From Candidatus Aminicenantota bacterium (lineage in GTDB: Bacteria > Acidobacteriota > Aminicenantia > Aminicenantales > Aminicenantaceae), in NCBI GenBank assembly GCA_016926925.1, contig JAFGNQ010000433.1:1-5388 (forward strand): a stretch of 5,388 nt of DNA. Direction: 5' to 3'. Shown piece after piece: positions 1 through 5,388 of the stretch. The notes beneath the pieces were generated by a model. That model saw nothing but the letters and a program-made list of their open reading frames with translations. It did not search any database and was not told where the DNA came from. The translations under genes and the position numbers were made by a program. Position 1 is the stretch's first letter. Each line of letters begins with the position of its first letter.

Positions 1-2
1 CC

Positions 3-56
3 AGACGGGTGGCTTTAGCGAAAAAGGCCGGGGGAATGGCTCCAGAAAAAGCATAA
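3..56 (+). CDS. possible C-terminal tail of an upstream gene (partial)
   Basis: One forward frame is open from the window edge to a TAA at 54-56. It reads as a plausible basic, alanine-rich protein end (RRVALAKKAGGMAPEKA). The two other forward frames either stop early or read less like protein. The stop lies 9 nt before the TTG start of the next gene and in the same frame, so the two could be co-transcribed. The fragment is too short to assign to a family, and it may be non-coding. Confidence 0.3.
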   Translation, partial: RRVALAKKAGGMAPEKA

Positions 57-59
57 GAT
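50..59. repeat. 10-bp direct repeat AGCATAAGAT, second copy at 730-739
   Basis: The ten bases AGCATAAGAT occur just before the DUF6498 gene (50-59) and again directly at its end (730-739, overlapping the last base of the TAG stop). The two copies bracket the whole gene. A perfect 10-mer repeat is expected by chance several times in a window this size, so only the placement is notable. No terminal inverted repeats or transposase accompany it. Confidence 0.3.
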
Positions 60-65
60 GATAGA

Positions 66-731
66 TTGACCTCAGGGCGAATACAGGGTAATATAATTTC
101 CGTGTCCCGAGCGCCGGTCGCATCGCTTGTCTTATTCAATCTGATTCCCCTTGCAGGGGTCCTCTTCTTAGGCTGGAATCTATCGGCCATAATGTTTCTC
201 TACTGGTTCGAGAACGTCATCATCGGATTTTTCAATGTCATCAAAATGGCCATGGCTCAAGGAGAATCCAGCAAGACCAGGCTTTATTCGGGGAAAAAAT
301 TGGTGACCGGGGCCCAAAAGCTGCCATTGATTCTCTTTTTTATTGTCCACTTCGGAATGTTCACTTTCGGTCACGGCGTTTTTGTCATCGTCCTTTTCGG
401 TAAAAACCTGCCTCCTCTATCGAATCTACTCCCTGCCGCGTTTTCCCTCTTCGTCAGCCATGGAATTTCGTTTGCATACAATTTCATCAAAAGCGGCGAA
501 TACAAACGAGTTGCATTTCAGGACCTTTTTTCTCAACCGTACAGCCGAGTGTTCATCATGCATGTCACGATAGTTATCGGAGCAGGAATTGCTCTATTGC
601 TTGAATCCCCAACCCTTATCTTGGCATTCCTGATCCTTCTGAAGATATTTGTCGATGTTGTTTCGCACAAAAAAGAACACACTAAATTTGCAGAGTCAGG
701 ATTATTGAAAAAACAAAAGATCCCAGCATAG
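66..731 (+). CDS. DUF6498-type integral membrane protein
   Basis: The product is a 221-residue, strongly hydrophobic protein of unknown function that I recognise as DUF6498-like. About six membrane segments are visible, near residues 18-38, 40-62, 86-112, 119-141, 162-180 and 182-199. Family-typical polar residues lie in or beside them: YWFEN (46-50), HFGMFTFGHG (95-104), SHG (131-133), N139, MH (165-166), and D197 with H201. The tail after 201 is lysine-rich and probably cytoplasmic. The start is uncertain. TTG at 66 gives the full frame but has no clear ribosome binding site. GTG at 102 is in frame, removes 12 residues and keeps every membrane segment; an ATG at 58 is out of frame. The gene converges on the dehydrogenase, with 23 bp between stop codons. 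No catalytic function can be stated; conserved histidines could mean metal or heme binding, but that is inference. Confidence 0.8.
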   Translation: MTSGRIQGNIISVSRAPVASLVLFNLIPLAGVLFLGWNLSAIMFLYWFENVIIGFFNVIKMAMAQGESSKTRLYSGKKLVTGAQKLPLILFFIVHFGMFTFGHGVFVIVLFGKNLPPLSNLLPAAFSLFVSHGISFAYNFIKSGEYKRVAFQDLFSQPYSRVFIMHVTIVIGAGIALLLESPTLILAFLILLKIFVDVVSHKKEHTKFAESGLLKKQKIPA

Positions 732-754
732 CATAAGATTCTTCCGGCCGTAAT

Positions 755-1708
755 TCAAGGACGCGGGTCCTGCTCTTTGAGATCCCGGATCCTTCGGACA
801 AGTCGGTCTCTCCAACGGCAGTGATCGGCGACAGGCGTCTTACCCAACATCTCATCGACGCCCTTGCCGATAAACTCTATCATGTCCGGATCGAAGGCGG
901 GGGGGGTTGAATCAAGATCGCTCATGATAGATTGGTACGCTTTTCCGTATCGCGAATAATATTCGCGTATGCCCCCGTCGGCATTGGTGTGATTGATACC
1001 GAAACTTCCGAATAGAGCCCAGCGAAGACCGAGGCCGTCGCTCATAAGCGTATCCACAGCTTCCACGCTGGCCACACCTTTCGTAACGAGATGTAAAGCC
1101 TCCCGGACAACGGCTGCTTGAATTCTGTTGATGAGATAGCCGACAACAAAATGATTCATCACAATCGGTTTTTGTCCGATTCTCTTGAGAAATTCGACGG
1201 TGGCCGTAGTCACATCGGGATCTGTCTCCTTGGCGGGCAAAACTTCAACAACAGGAACGATATGCGGAGGATTAAAGGGATGGGCGGTGATGCAGCGTCG
1301 AATACCTCGAACTCCTTGAGCTATGGCATCGATATCCAAAGAAGACGTGCTGCTCGCAATGATCGTCCCGAGATCAGACGATCGATCCACTCGCTGGAAA
1401 ATGCTCCGTTTCACCTCTAGATTTTCGGGCCCGCTCTCCTGTATATACTCCACACCCTCCATCGCTTCTTCAAGGCGGGAATGGGATGAGATCAAAGCCC
1501 TGCAATCCTTGGCCTCCGCCCTCGTGATGAAACCGTCTTTAATATCTTCTTCCAGAGTTGAATTGAACCAACTTATCGCCTTTTGCATTTGAGCAGGATC
1601 TTCATCATAGATACGAGTAGGACAGCCTGCACGCGAAAAAACATACACCCATCCTCTTCCGATAACGCCCGCACCTACAACAAGGCATTTCAAAAAATTT
1701 GAAGCCAT
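755..1708 (-). CDS. NAD-dependent 3-hydroxyacyl-CoA dehydrogenase family protein (lambda-crystallin / L-gulonate 3-dehydrogenase-like)
   Basis: The product is a soluble oxidoreductase expected to oxidise a 3-hydroxy acid or 3-hydroxyacyl-CoA with NAD. With the start chosen here it is 317 residues, close to the 319 of mammalian lambda-crystallin (CRYL1). The N-terminal Rossmann motif GAGVIG is at 12-17, and D35 ends the second strand as expected for NAD preference. The superfamily catalytic residues are present: S122 in SSTSS, H143 in AHPFNPP, E155 in VVEVLP and N194 in NRIQ. The C-terminal stretch MSDGLGLRWALFG followed by HTNADGG resembles CRYL1 and carnitine dehydrogenase-like proteins more than FadB/Hbd, so the substrate may be a free hydroxy acid such as L-gulonate. 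The start at 1708 has a strong AAGGAGGT five to six bases upstream. An in-frame ATG at 1777 would add 23 polar residues but has no ribosome binding site and sits where transcription probably begins. The gene stands alone on its strand. Family is sure; substrate is not. Confidence 0.9.
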   Translation of the reverse strand: MASNFLKCLVVGAGVIGRGWVYVFSRAGCPTRIYDEDPAQMQKAISWFNSTLEEDIKDGFITRAEAKDCRALISSHSRLEEAMEGVEYIQESGPENLEVKRSIFQRVDRSSDLGTIIASSTSSLDIDAIAQGVRGIRRCITAHPFNPPHIVPVVEVLPAKETDPDVTTATVEFLKRIGQKPIVMNHFVVGYLINRIQAAVVREALHLVTKGVASVEAVDTLMSDGLGLRWALFGSFGINHTNADGGIREYYSRYGKAYQSIMSDLDSTPPAFDPDMIEFIGKGVDEMLGKTPVADHCRWRDRLVRRIRDLKEQDPRP

Positions 1709-1712
1709 GTCG

Positions 1713-1720
1713 ACCTCCTT
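1713..1720 (-). promoter_or_regulatory. ribosome binding site that fixes the dehydrogenase start
   Basis: On the minus strand AAGGAGGT lies just before CGAC and the ATG at 1708-1706, a near-perfect match to the 16S rRNA tail with good spacing. It supports the 317-residue product rather than the longer one from 1777. Confidence 0.85.
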
Positions 1721-1783
1721 TTTCTCGATGTCAATCGTATTCTTCGCCACTTCATTTTCCTCCCCATACAAAGGCATGACTGC

Positions 1784-1812
1784 ATTATATGAATTGAAAG
1801 ATACGACAGCAA
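1784..1812 (-). promoter_or_regulatory. sigma-70-type promoter for the dehydrogenase
   Basis: On the minus strand a perfect -10 (TATAAT, 1789-1784) is preceded, after a 17-bp spacer, by TTGCTG (1812-1807), which keeps the TTG of the -35 consensus. Initiation is expected near 1777, giving a leader of about 70 nt before the ATG at 1708. The spacing is ideal, but the -35 matches only three of six positions, so the assignment rests on the -10 and the context. Confidence 0.55.
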
Positions 1813-1827
1813 GGTAAGGAAGAAGAA

Positions 1828-1884
1828 AGACGGGAACGGAAATGCATACAAATCCATCTTTTAAAATGATTTCTGTTCCCGTTT
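1828..1884. repeat. long imperfect inverted repeat between the divergent promoters
   Basis: The arm AGACGGGAACGGAAAT (1828-1843) pairs with ATTTCTGTTCCCGTTT (1869-1884) over 16 bp with two G-T pairs. The 25-bp centre contains the palindrome TTTTAAAA (1859-1866), and three more pairs can form after a bulge (1845-1847 with 1866-1868). It lies between the leftward -35 and the rightward -10, and its right arm covers the spacer and -35 region of the phosphorylase promoter. It could be a two-half-site operator serving both genes. On the minus strand it is followed by a pyrimidine-rich run, so it might instead stop leftward transcripts. The right-hand side lacks a U tract. Confidence 0.6.
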
Positions 1885-1888
1885 AGGC

Positions 1889-1894
1889 TATAAT
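1889..1894 (+). promoter_or_regulatory. -10 element of the phosphorylase promoter
   Basis: A perfect TATAAT is at 1889-1894. The best-placed upstream hexamer (ATGATT, 1866-1871, 17-bp spacer) is a poor -35, which suggests that the promoter needs an activator or uses an unidentified element. Transcription would begin near 1901, ten bases before the structured leader. The -10 sits inside a small inverted repeat, CTAT-AATC-ATAG (1888-1899). Confidence 0.45.
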
Positions 1895-1910
1895 CATAGT
1901 CTTTACGAGC

Positions 1911-2025
1911 GGTATCGTTGAAAAGTGTCCCCGAGGAGAGGTGCCACCGGTTTTGGACAAACCTCTCGGCAATTTCGACTAATACACATGGGCCTATTAG
2001 GGATATTCTTGGATGGCGAGGTATT
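1911..2025 (+). ncRNA. structured 5' leader of the phosphorylase mRNA, possible riboswitch-like element
   Basis: A closing stem pairs GTAT (1912-1915) and GTTGAAA (1917-1923) with TTTCGAC (1973-1979) and ATAC (1982-1985): 11 pairs with one G-U, and a small internal loop. Inside it, GAGAGGT (1936-1942) pairs with ACCTCTC (1961-1967). TGTCC (1926-1930) can pair with GGACA (1955-1959), which lies in the loop of that hairpin, so an H-type pseudoknot is possible. CCGAG (1931-1935) with CTCGG (1965-1969) is a competing pairing. Two strands also have partners at the start site: ACCTC (1961-1965) matches the ribosome binding GAGGT (2018-2022), and AATAC (1981-1985) matches GTATT (2021-2025). This suggests alternative folds that hide or free the start. 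Pairings were found by eye, with no energy calculation or known class behind them. Confidence 0.45.
2018..2022 (+). promoter_or_regulatory. ribosome binding site of the phosphorylase
   Basis: GAGGT ends nine bases before the ATG at 2032, a usable though slightly long spacing. The same five bases are complementary to 1961-1965 in the structured leader, so access may be controlled by RNA folding. Confidence 0.6.
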
Positions 2026-2031
2026 TTATAA

Positions 2032-3786
2032 ATGATATTTGATTCTTACCAAAACGGCTCCGCACCTGATTCTATCGCATATTTTTCCATGGAGGTGGGG
2101 CTGGAGCCATCCATGCCAACCTACAGTGGAGGTCTGGGTGTCCTGGCCGGGGACACATTAAAGGCGGCTGCAGATTTATCCATACCTATGGTCGGTGTGA
2201 CGCTGCTTCACCGCAAAGGATATTTCCGTCAGCAGCTGGATGAACAGGGCAATCAGACGGAAACTTCTTTCGAATGGAATCCCTCCGATTATCTTGAACT
2301 GCAGAAACCCATTATCAGCATTTGGATGGAAGGCAGAAAGGTCTATGTCCGTGCTTGGCGTTACCTGATCAAGGGTGTCTCCGGGCACACAGTCCCTGTG
2401 TATTTCATGGATACGTGCCTGGACGAGAATTCCGATTCCTACAAAAACTTGACGGATCATCTCTACGGCGGCGATGAGCAATACCGCTTTTGCCAAGAAG
2501 TCCTTTTGGGCCTGGGCGGGGTCGAACTCTTGAGCGTGCTGGGATATAACAACATCAAAGTGTTTCATATGAACGAAGGACATTCGGCCTTGCTCGGATT
2601 AGCTCTACTCAAAGAAACAGTGGGGGAAGAGAATTTGGCAAATGCAACTGAATCGGATATCGATACCGTCCGACGAAAATGTGTGTTCACGACACACACC
2701 CCCGTGCCGGCAGGTCACGACAAGTTTCATTTCGATCTTGTCGCCCGAGTCCTGGGCGAAAAGCAGGCTGCCTTCCTTGCTTCAACTCGCGCCAATCATG
2801 ACAATGCCCTGAACCTGACATCGCTCGCCCTCATGTTTTCCTGGTACATCAACGGTGTATCCCACCAGCATGAAAAAATATCCCAAGATATGTTTCCAGA
2901 ATATCCTATAAACTCCATCACCAACGGAGTCCACGCCAGAACCTGGACTTCCGCTCCTTTTAAGCGTCTCTTCGATCTTCATATGGAGGAATGGAGTGAA
3001 GACCCCCTCTATCTGCGTTACGCCATCAGCATTCCGCTCAAAGAAATCCGGAAAGCTCACCGAGAAGCAAAAAAAAGATTGATTGCTGAAGTTGCCCGGA
3101 AATCTGGAATTAACCTTTCTCCGAAAGTCATGACCATAGGATTCGCCAGGCGGGCTACTGCTTATAAGCGCGCAGATCTTATATTCACGGAATTGGAGCG
3201 GCTAAAAAAAATCGCTGAGACCTCGGGTCCTATTCAGATCGTACTCGCAGGGAAAGCCCATCCCTATGACGAGGGAGGCAAACAGATGATCCGCCGCATC
3301 TTTCAGGCTAAGGAGATTCTGAAAAACGACATTCCTGTAGTCTATCTTCAGGGCTATGATATGGAATCGGCTAAATTCCTCTGCTCCGGAGTGGATCTAT
3401 GGCTCAATACGCCATTACGCCCCAGAGAAGCTTCGGGTACAAGCGGGATGAAAGCAGCGCTCAACGGCATTCCCAGTCTCAGCGTTCTGGATGGGTGGTG
3501 GATCGAGGGACATGTCGAGGGAGTCACCGGGTGGGCGATAGAAAGCGGAGAGAGCCCGACAGAGAATTTTTGCCTTGAAATTGAATCTCTCTACCACAAG
3601 CTCGAGAAAATCATACTCCCTATGTATTACAACGACCCTGATGCCTATACTCAGATCATGAGATCGGCCATTGCTCTAAATGCTTCCTTTTTCAGCGCCC
3701 AGCGTATGATGATCCAGTATCTCAACAACGCCTACAATTCGAAACACAACAACTCGGCCTTAAAGACACAAAATAAGTCAATCTGA
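2032..3786 (+). CDS. glgP: alpha-glucan (glycogen/maltodextrin) phosphorylase, short GT35 form
   Basis: This is a cytoplasmic PLP enzyme that splits alpha-1,4-glucans with phosphate, releasing glucose 1-phosphate. At 584 residues it is the compact bacterial/archaeal type (more_P_ylases, TIGR02094-like), much shorter than the roughly 800 residues of classical MalP/GlgP, and it lacks the N-terminal DUF3417 domain of some relatives. Visible motifs are YSGGLGVLAGD (31-41, the N-terminal glucan/PLP-side loop), NEGH with H184, TTHTPVPAGHDKF with H222 (equivalent to muscle H377), and GFARRATAYKR (370-380), where R374 and K379 match the phosphate-binding R569 and K574. EASGTSGMKAALNG carries the PLP lysine K474, followed by LDGWWIEG. 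All key residues are present, so it should be active. The ATG at 2032 has a ribosome binding site and begins just before the conserved IAYFSMEVGL. The gene is monocistronic here; its leader may be a regulatory RNA. It converges on the HlyC/CorC gene with 15 bp between stops and no recognisable terminator. Confidence 0.95.
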   Translation: MIFDSYQNGSAPDSIAYFSMEVGLEPSMPTYSGGLGVLAGDTLKAAADLSIPMVGVTLLHRKGYFRQQLDEQGNQTETSFEWNPSDYLELQKPIISIWMEGRKVYVRAWRYLIKGVSGHTVPVYFMDTCLDENSDSYKNLTDHLYGGDEQYRFCQEVLLGLGGVELLSVLGYNNIKVFHMNEGHSALLGLALLKETVGEENLANATESDIDTVRRKCVFTTHTPVPAGHDKFHFDLVARVLGEKQAAFLASTRANHDNALNLTSLALMFSWYINGVSHQHEKISQDMFPEYPINSITNGVHARTWTSAPFKRLFDLHMEEWSEDPLYLRYAISIPLKEIRKAHREAKKRLIAEVARKSGINLSPKVMTIGFARRATAYKRADLIFTELERLKKIAETSGPIQIVLAGKAHPYDEGGKQMIRRIFQAKEILKNDIPVVYLQGYDMESAKFLCSGVDLWLNTPLRPREASGTSGMKAALNGIPSLSVLDGWWIEGHVEGVTGWAIESGESPTENFCLEIESLYHKLEKIILPMYYNDPDAYTQIMRSAIALNASFFSAQRMMIQYLNNAYNSKHNNSALKTQNKSI

Positions 3787-3801
3787 ATCGATGGGATGGG
3801 A

Positions 3802-5139
3802 TCAGCTATTCTGCTTTTGAAGTATGCGGACACGATTGATTTTCTTGGCGTCGGCGTCCAGAATAAGAATCTTCAAATCATCCGTTTCCAGAATCTCCCC
3901 TTTTTTAGGGATCTTTTGCATCTCTTGAACGACATATCCCGCAATAGTGATGTAGTCTCCCTCCGGAATGCCTAGACCATAAACATGGTTCAAATTCAAA
4001 ATCTCGGCTTTTCCATCGCAGTCGAATACCCGCTCGCTGATTCTGCGGATGGTCTCTTCTGTTTCTATGTCCTTTTCATCGCTGATATCTCCCATGATTT
4101 CCTCGACTAAATCTTCGATAGTGACCAATCCTATTATTCCTCCATACTCATCGACGACAAACACCATGGGATGTTGACCGGAAGTGAGTTCCCTCAACAG
4201 AGGGAAAATCCGCTTCGTCTTCGGCTCATGGCGTATATCTTTTCGGATAAACGGCGTTATGACCGGAGACGGATCTTTGGAATAGAGAACATCCAGGACA
4301 TTCGCAACTCCGACCATGTTATCTATGCGGTCCTTGTACACGGGAATGCGTGAATAGCCTGTCTCGGCAACTTTGATAAAAAAATCCTGTATTTGGATGT
4401 CCTCCGGGACAGCGACAACATCGATCAATGGAGTCATAATTTTTTCGATACTCCGATCCTCCAAATCCAGAATGCTGTGAATCATCCTGAACTGAGCTTT
4501 TTTTAAGGCACCCTCTTCCTGTCCCATTTTCGCCAATAGTATGAGCTCTTCCCGCATAATCCGTGATCTCTCCCCTTTTTCATCCTCTCCCGCAAATCTG
4601 ACTATCTTGTTCGATATGCTCGTGACAAAGGAAACGAGCGGTCGAAGTATGGCGGCCGATATTTTTAAAGCGCCGGCACTCTTCAGTGCCAGGTTATCAG
4701 CTTTAGCTCGGAAGATGGTTTTGGGTAGGATCTCACAGAAAAAAAGAATGAGAAAGGTCATGATAATAGTATTGACCACTTCCTCCAAATTTTCGTATCC
4801 GGATAGAGAATAATGAGTCAACCGAAGGCCGGCGACACCCGCGGCTGTCGCCATGAGGTTTGTGCCGACCAAAACGATTCCCAGCATCTTATCCGGCTCT
4901 TGCATAAGTTTCTTGATAAAAAGCGCTCTTTTATCATCCTGATGTGCCAATACATCAATCCTAGCCTTTGAGGCTGAAATGACAGCCGTTTCCGAACCTG
5001 CATAGAAAGCGAGCAGACTCAAGGACAGAATCAGCAGCAGGAAGAAAACGCCGAGTGAGAAGGCTCCTCCCGAGGCACCGGCGCCGGTTGGCGGCACTAT
5101 CAGCGGTGTTAAGCCTAGGAGACAAAACAGAACTCCCAT
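3802..5139 (-). CDS. HlyC/CorC (CNNM-like) membrane protein: DUF21, CBS pair, CorC_HlyC domain
   Basis: From the ATG at 5139 this is a 445-residue inner-membrane protein of the family often labelled hemolysin or magnesium/cobalt efflux protein. Relatives such as CNNM and CorC move or sense Mg2+; hemolysin activity is a historical label. A hydrophobic N-terminus (1-15) is followed by the DUF21 domain, with helices near 28-48, 85-105, 121-141 and 154-175, the GSETA motif (48-52) and EILPK (136-140). The CBS pair runs from IMTP (234-237) through SRIPVY to VVDEYGGIIGLVTIEDLVEE (about 328-347). A CorC_HlyC domain closes the protein (about 378-440). Length and order are normal for the family. The start is chosen because upstream residues belong to another protein's domain; its ribosome binding site is weak (GGGTG about 9 nt before). 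The frame stays open upstream with no stop, so a fused product is possible as the sequence stands. Confidence 0.88.
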   Translation of the reverse strand: MGVLFCLLGLTPLIVPPTGAGASGGAFSLGVFFLLLILSLSLLAFYAGSETAVISASKARIDVLAHQDDKRALFIKKLMQEPDKMLGIVLVGTNLMATAAGVAGLRLTHYSLSGYENLEEVVNTIIMTFLILFFCEILPKTIFRAKADNLALKSAGALKISAAILRPLVSFVTSISNKIVRFAGEDEKGERSRIMREELILLAKMGQEEGALKKAQFRMIHSILDLEDRSIEKIMTPLIDVVAVPEDIQIQDFFIKVAETGYSRIPVYKDRIDNMVGVANVLDVLYSKDPSPVITPFIRKDIRHEPKTKRIFPLLRELTSGQHPMVFVVDEYGGIIGLVTIEDLVEEIMGDISDEKDIETEETIRRISERVFDCDGKAEILNLNHVYGLGIPEGDYITIAGYVVQEMQKIPKKGEILETDDLKILILDADAKKINRVRILQKQNS

Positions 5140-5155
5140 AGAGTAAACACCCGTC

Positions 5156-5388
5156 TTATTTTTTCCCCTGTTTTTTTTCAGGGGGCGAATTTTTAAAAGA
5201 TCGATACGCGTTCCCTCCATCCGGAGGACCTCAAACTTAACGTTGTTCAGGGCATCCAACCGGCTGTCACCGAGGCCTGGGATGGACCCAAAAAGGCTGG
5301 TGACATAGCCGCCGATCGTGTCAGCTGCCGTAATATCAAGCTTGAGCTTGAGAGACCGGTTCACGCTTCTCAGACTCACGGCTCCAGG
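5156..5388 (-). CDS. C-terminal CorC_HlyC domain of a second, upstream HlyC/CorC paralog (partial)
   Basis: The minus-strand frame is open to the window edge, and its residues fit the C-terminal CorC_HlyC (transporter-associated) domain: SLRSVNRSL, then DTIGGYV, LFGSIPGLGD, VKFEVLRMEGTRID and LLKIRP. This aligns by eye with the equivalent domain at the end of the neighbouring gene (ITIAGYV, QKIPKKGE, INRVRI). It is therefore the end of a paralog lying mostly outside the window, not the N-terminus of the next protein. A GTG at 5379 is inside this domain and is not a credible start. In the given sequence the frame runs without a stop into the downstream gene. With one more A in the A8 run, it would end KKKQGKK at the TAA 5158-5156, a typical basic tail. 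The boundary given assumes that ending; the alternative is one double-length fused protein. Confidence 0.75.
5159..5184 (-). other. A8 slippery run inside an inverted repeat, followed by A6, at the paralog junction
   Basis: On the minus strand CCCCTG (5184-5179), eight A (5178-5171) and CAGGGG (5170-5165) form a perfect 6-bp inverted repeat with the A run as its loop. Six more A (5164-5159) follow, then the bases of a TAA in the -1 frame (5158-5156). In the zero frame the run reads CTG AAA AAA AAC. A -1 slip gives CTG AAA AAA AAA CAG and termination at that TAA. Runs of this length are known substrates for polymerase slippage and A-AAA-AAA frameshifting, and they are also frequent sites of sequencing error. 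Confidence 0.6.

Noticed and set aside
343..573. Antisense and out-of-frame open frames of 60-135 codons inside the membrane protein, dehydrogenase, phosphorylase and HlyC/CorC genes (for example 343-573 +, 1118-1420 +, 2176-2583 -, 4541-4813 +).
   Set aside because: All lie within well-supported genes, have no recognisable domains or ribosome binding sites, and read as low-quality shadow translations.
1888..1899. Small inverted repeat CTAT-AATC-ATAG over the -10 element as an operator.
   Set aside because: Four AT-rich base pairs around a TATAAT box are expected by chance; there is no second site or conservation to support it.
1929..1969. Resemblance to the SAH riboswitch core: CCCGAGGAG followed by TGC, with CCGAG able to pair with CTCGG.
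   Set aside because: The downstream strand that should pair with the GAG-containing segment to form the pseudoknot, and the conserved AACGGCGCUC-type end, are missing. The downstream gene is a phosphorylase, not part of SAH recycling. The likeness is probably limited to one short string.
3801..3820. Possible short terminator AGC-TATTCT-GCT followed by TTTT after the phosphorylase.
   Set aside because: The stem is only three base pairs and lies within the end of the opposite coding sequence, too weak for an intrinsic terminator.
5165..5184. CCCCTG-T8-CAGGGG as a plus-strand intrinsic terminator.
   Set aside because: The T run is the loop, not the 3' tail. The sequence after the stem is GCGAATTTTT, and no plus-strand gene ends there.
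5137..5379. GTG at 5379 as the true start of a 525-residue HlyC/CorC protein.
   Set aside because: The first 66 or so residues form a CorC_HlyC domain that always ends such proteins, and the frame is open to the window edge. The GTG lies inside a coding domain.

Overview
The window looks like a piece of a bacterial chromosome with housekeeping content. Base composition is moderate, both strands are densely coded, and every gene belongs to a family common in bacteria. No phage, transposase, CRISPR, tRNA or rRNA signal is visible. The gene set (a DUF6498-type membrane protein, a lambda-crystallin-like dehydrogenase, a short-form alpha-glucan phosphorylase and tandem HlyC/CorC-type membrane proteins) fits an environmental Gram-negative such as a Desulfobacterota (deltaproteobacterial) lineage. 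That placement is an inference from general feel, not proof.

Layout. At the left edge is a short possible gene tail (3-56, + strand). It is followed by a six-helix membrane protein of the DUF6498 type (66-731, +). A convergent NAD-dependent 3-hydroxyacyl-CoA dehydrogenase-superfamily gene (755-1708, -) faces it. The roughly 320 bp between that gene and the next one is a divergent regulatory region. It holds a promoter reading left, a 16-bp imperfect inverted repeat, a promoter reading right, and a leader RNA that can fold into a pseudoknot-capable structure. The alpha-glucan phosphorylase (2032-3786, +) follows. It converges, with 15 bp between stops, on a HlyC/CorC (DUF21-CBS-CorC_HlyC) gene (3802-5139, -).

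The most striking point is at the right edge. The HlyC/CorC reading frame does not begin at its natural start. It stays open to the window end, and the extra upstream residues are the C-terminal CorC_HlyC domain of a second, upstream protein of the same family. The two proteins are joined through a run of eight A (5171-5178, minus strand) held between CCCCTG and CAGGGG. One extra A, or a -1 slip there, would end the upstream protein at a TAA 16 nt before the downstream ATG, giving two ordinary tandem genes. This is therefore a real fusion, a slippage or phase-variable site, or a homopolymer sequencing error.

The second point is the phosphorylase leader. Its paired strands have alternative partners at the ribosome binding site, which is the usual arrangement of a translational switch. 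It matches no RNA class that I can name with confidence. The genes do not form one obvious pathway: the phosphorylase serves glycogen or maltodextrin breakdown, the dehydrogenase acts on a hydroxy-acid or hydroxyacyl-CoA, and the CorC-type proteins probably act in divalent cation handling.
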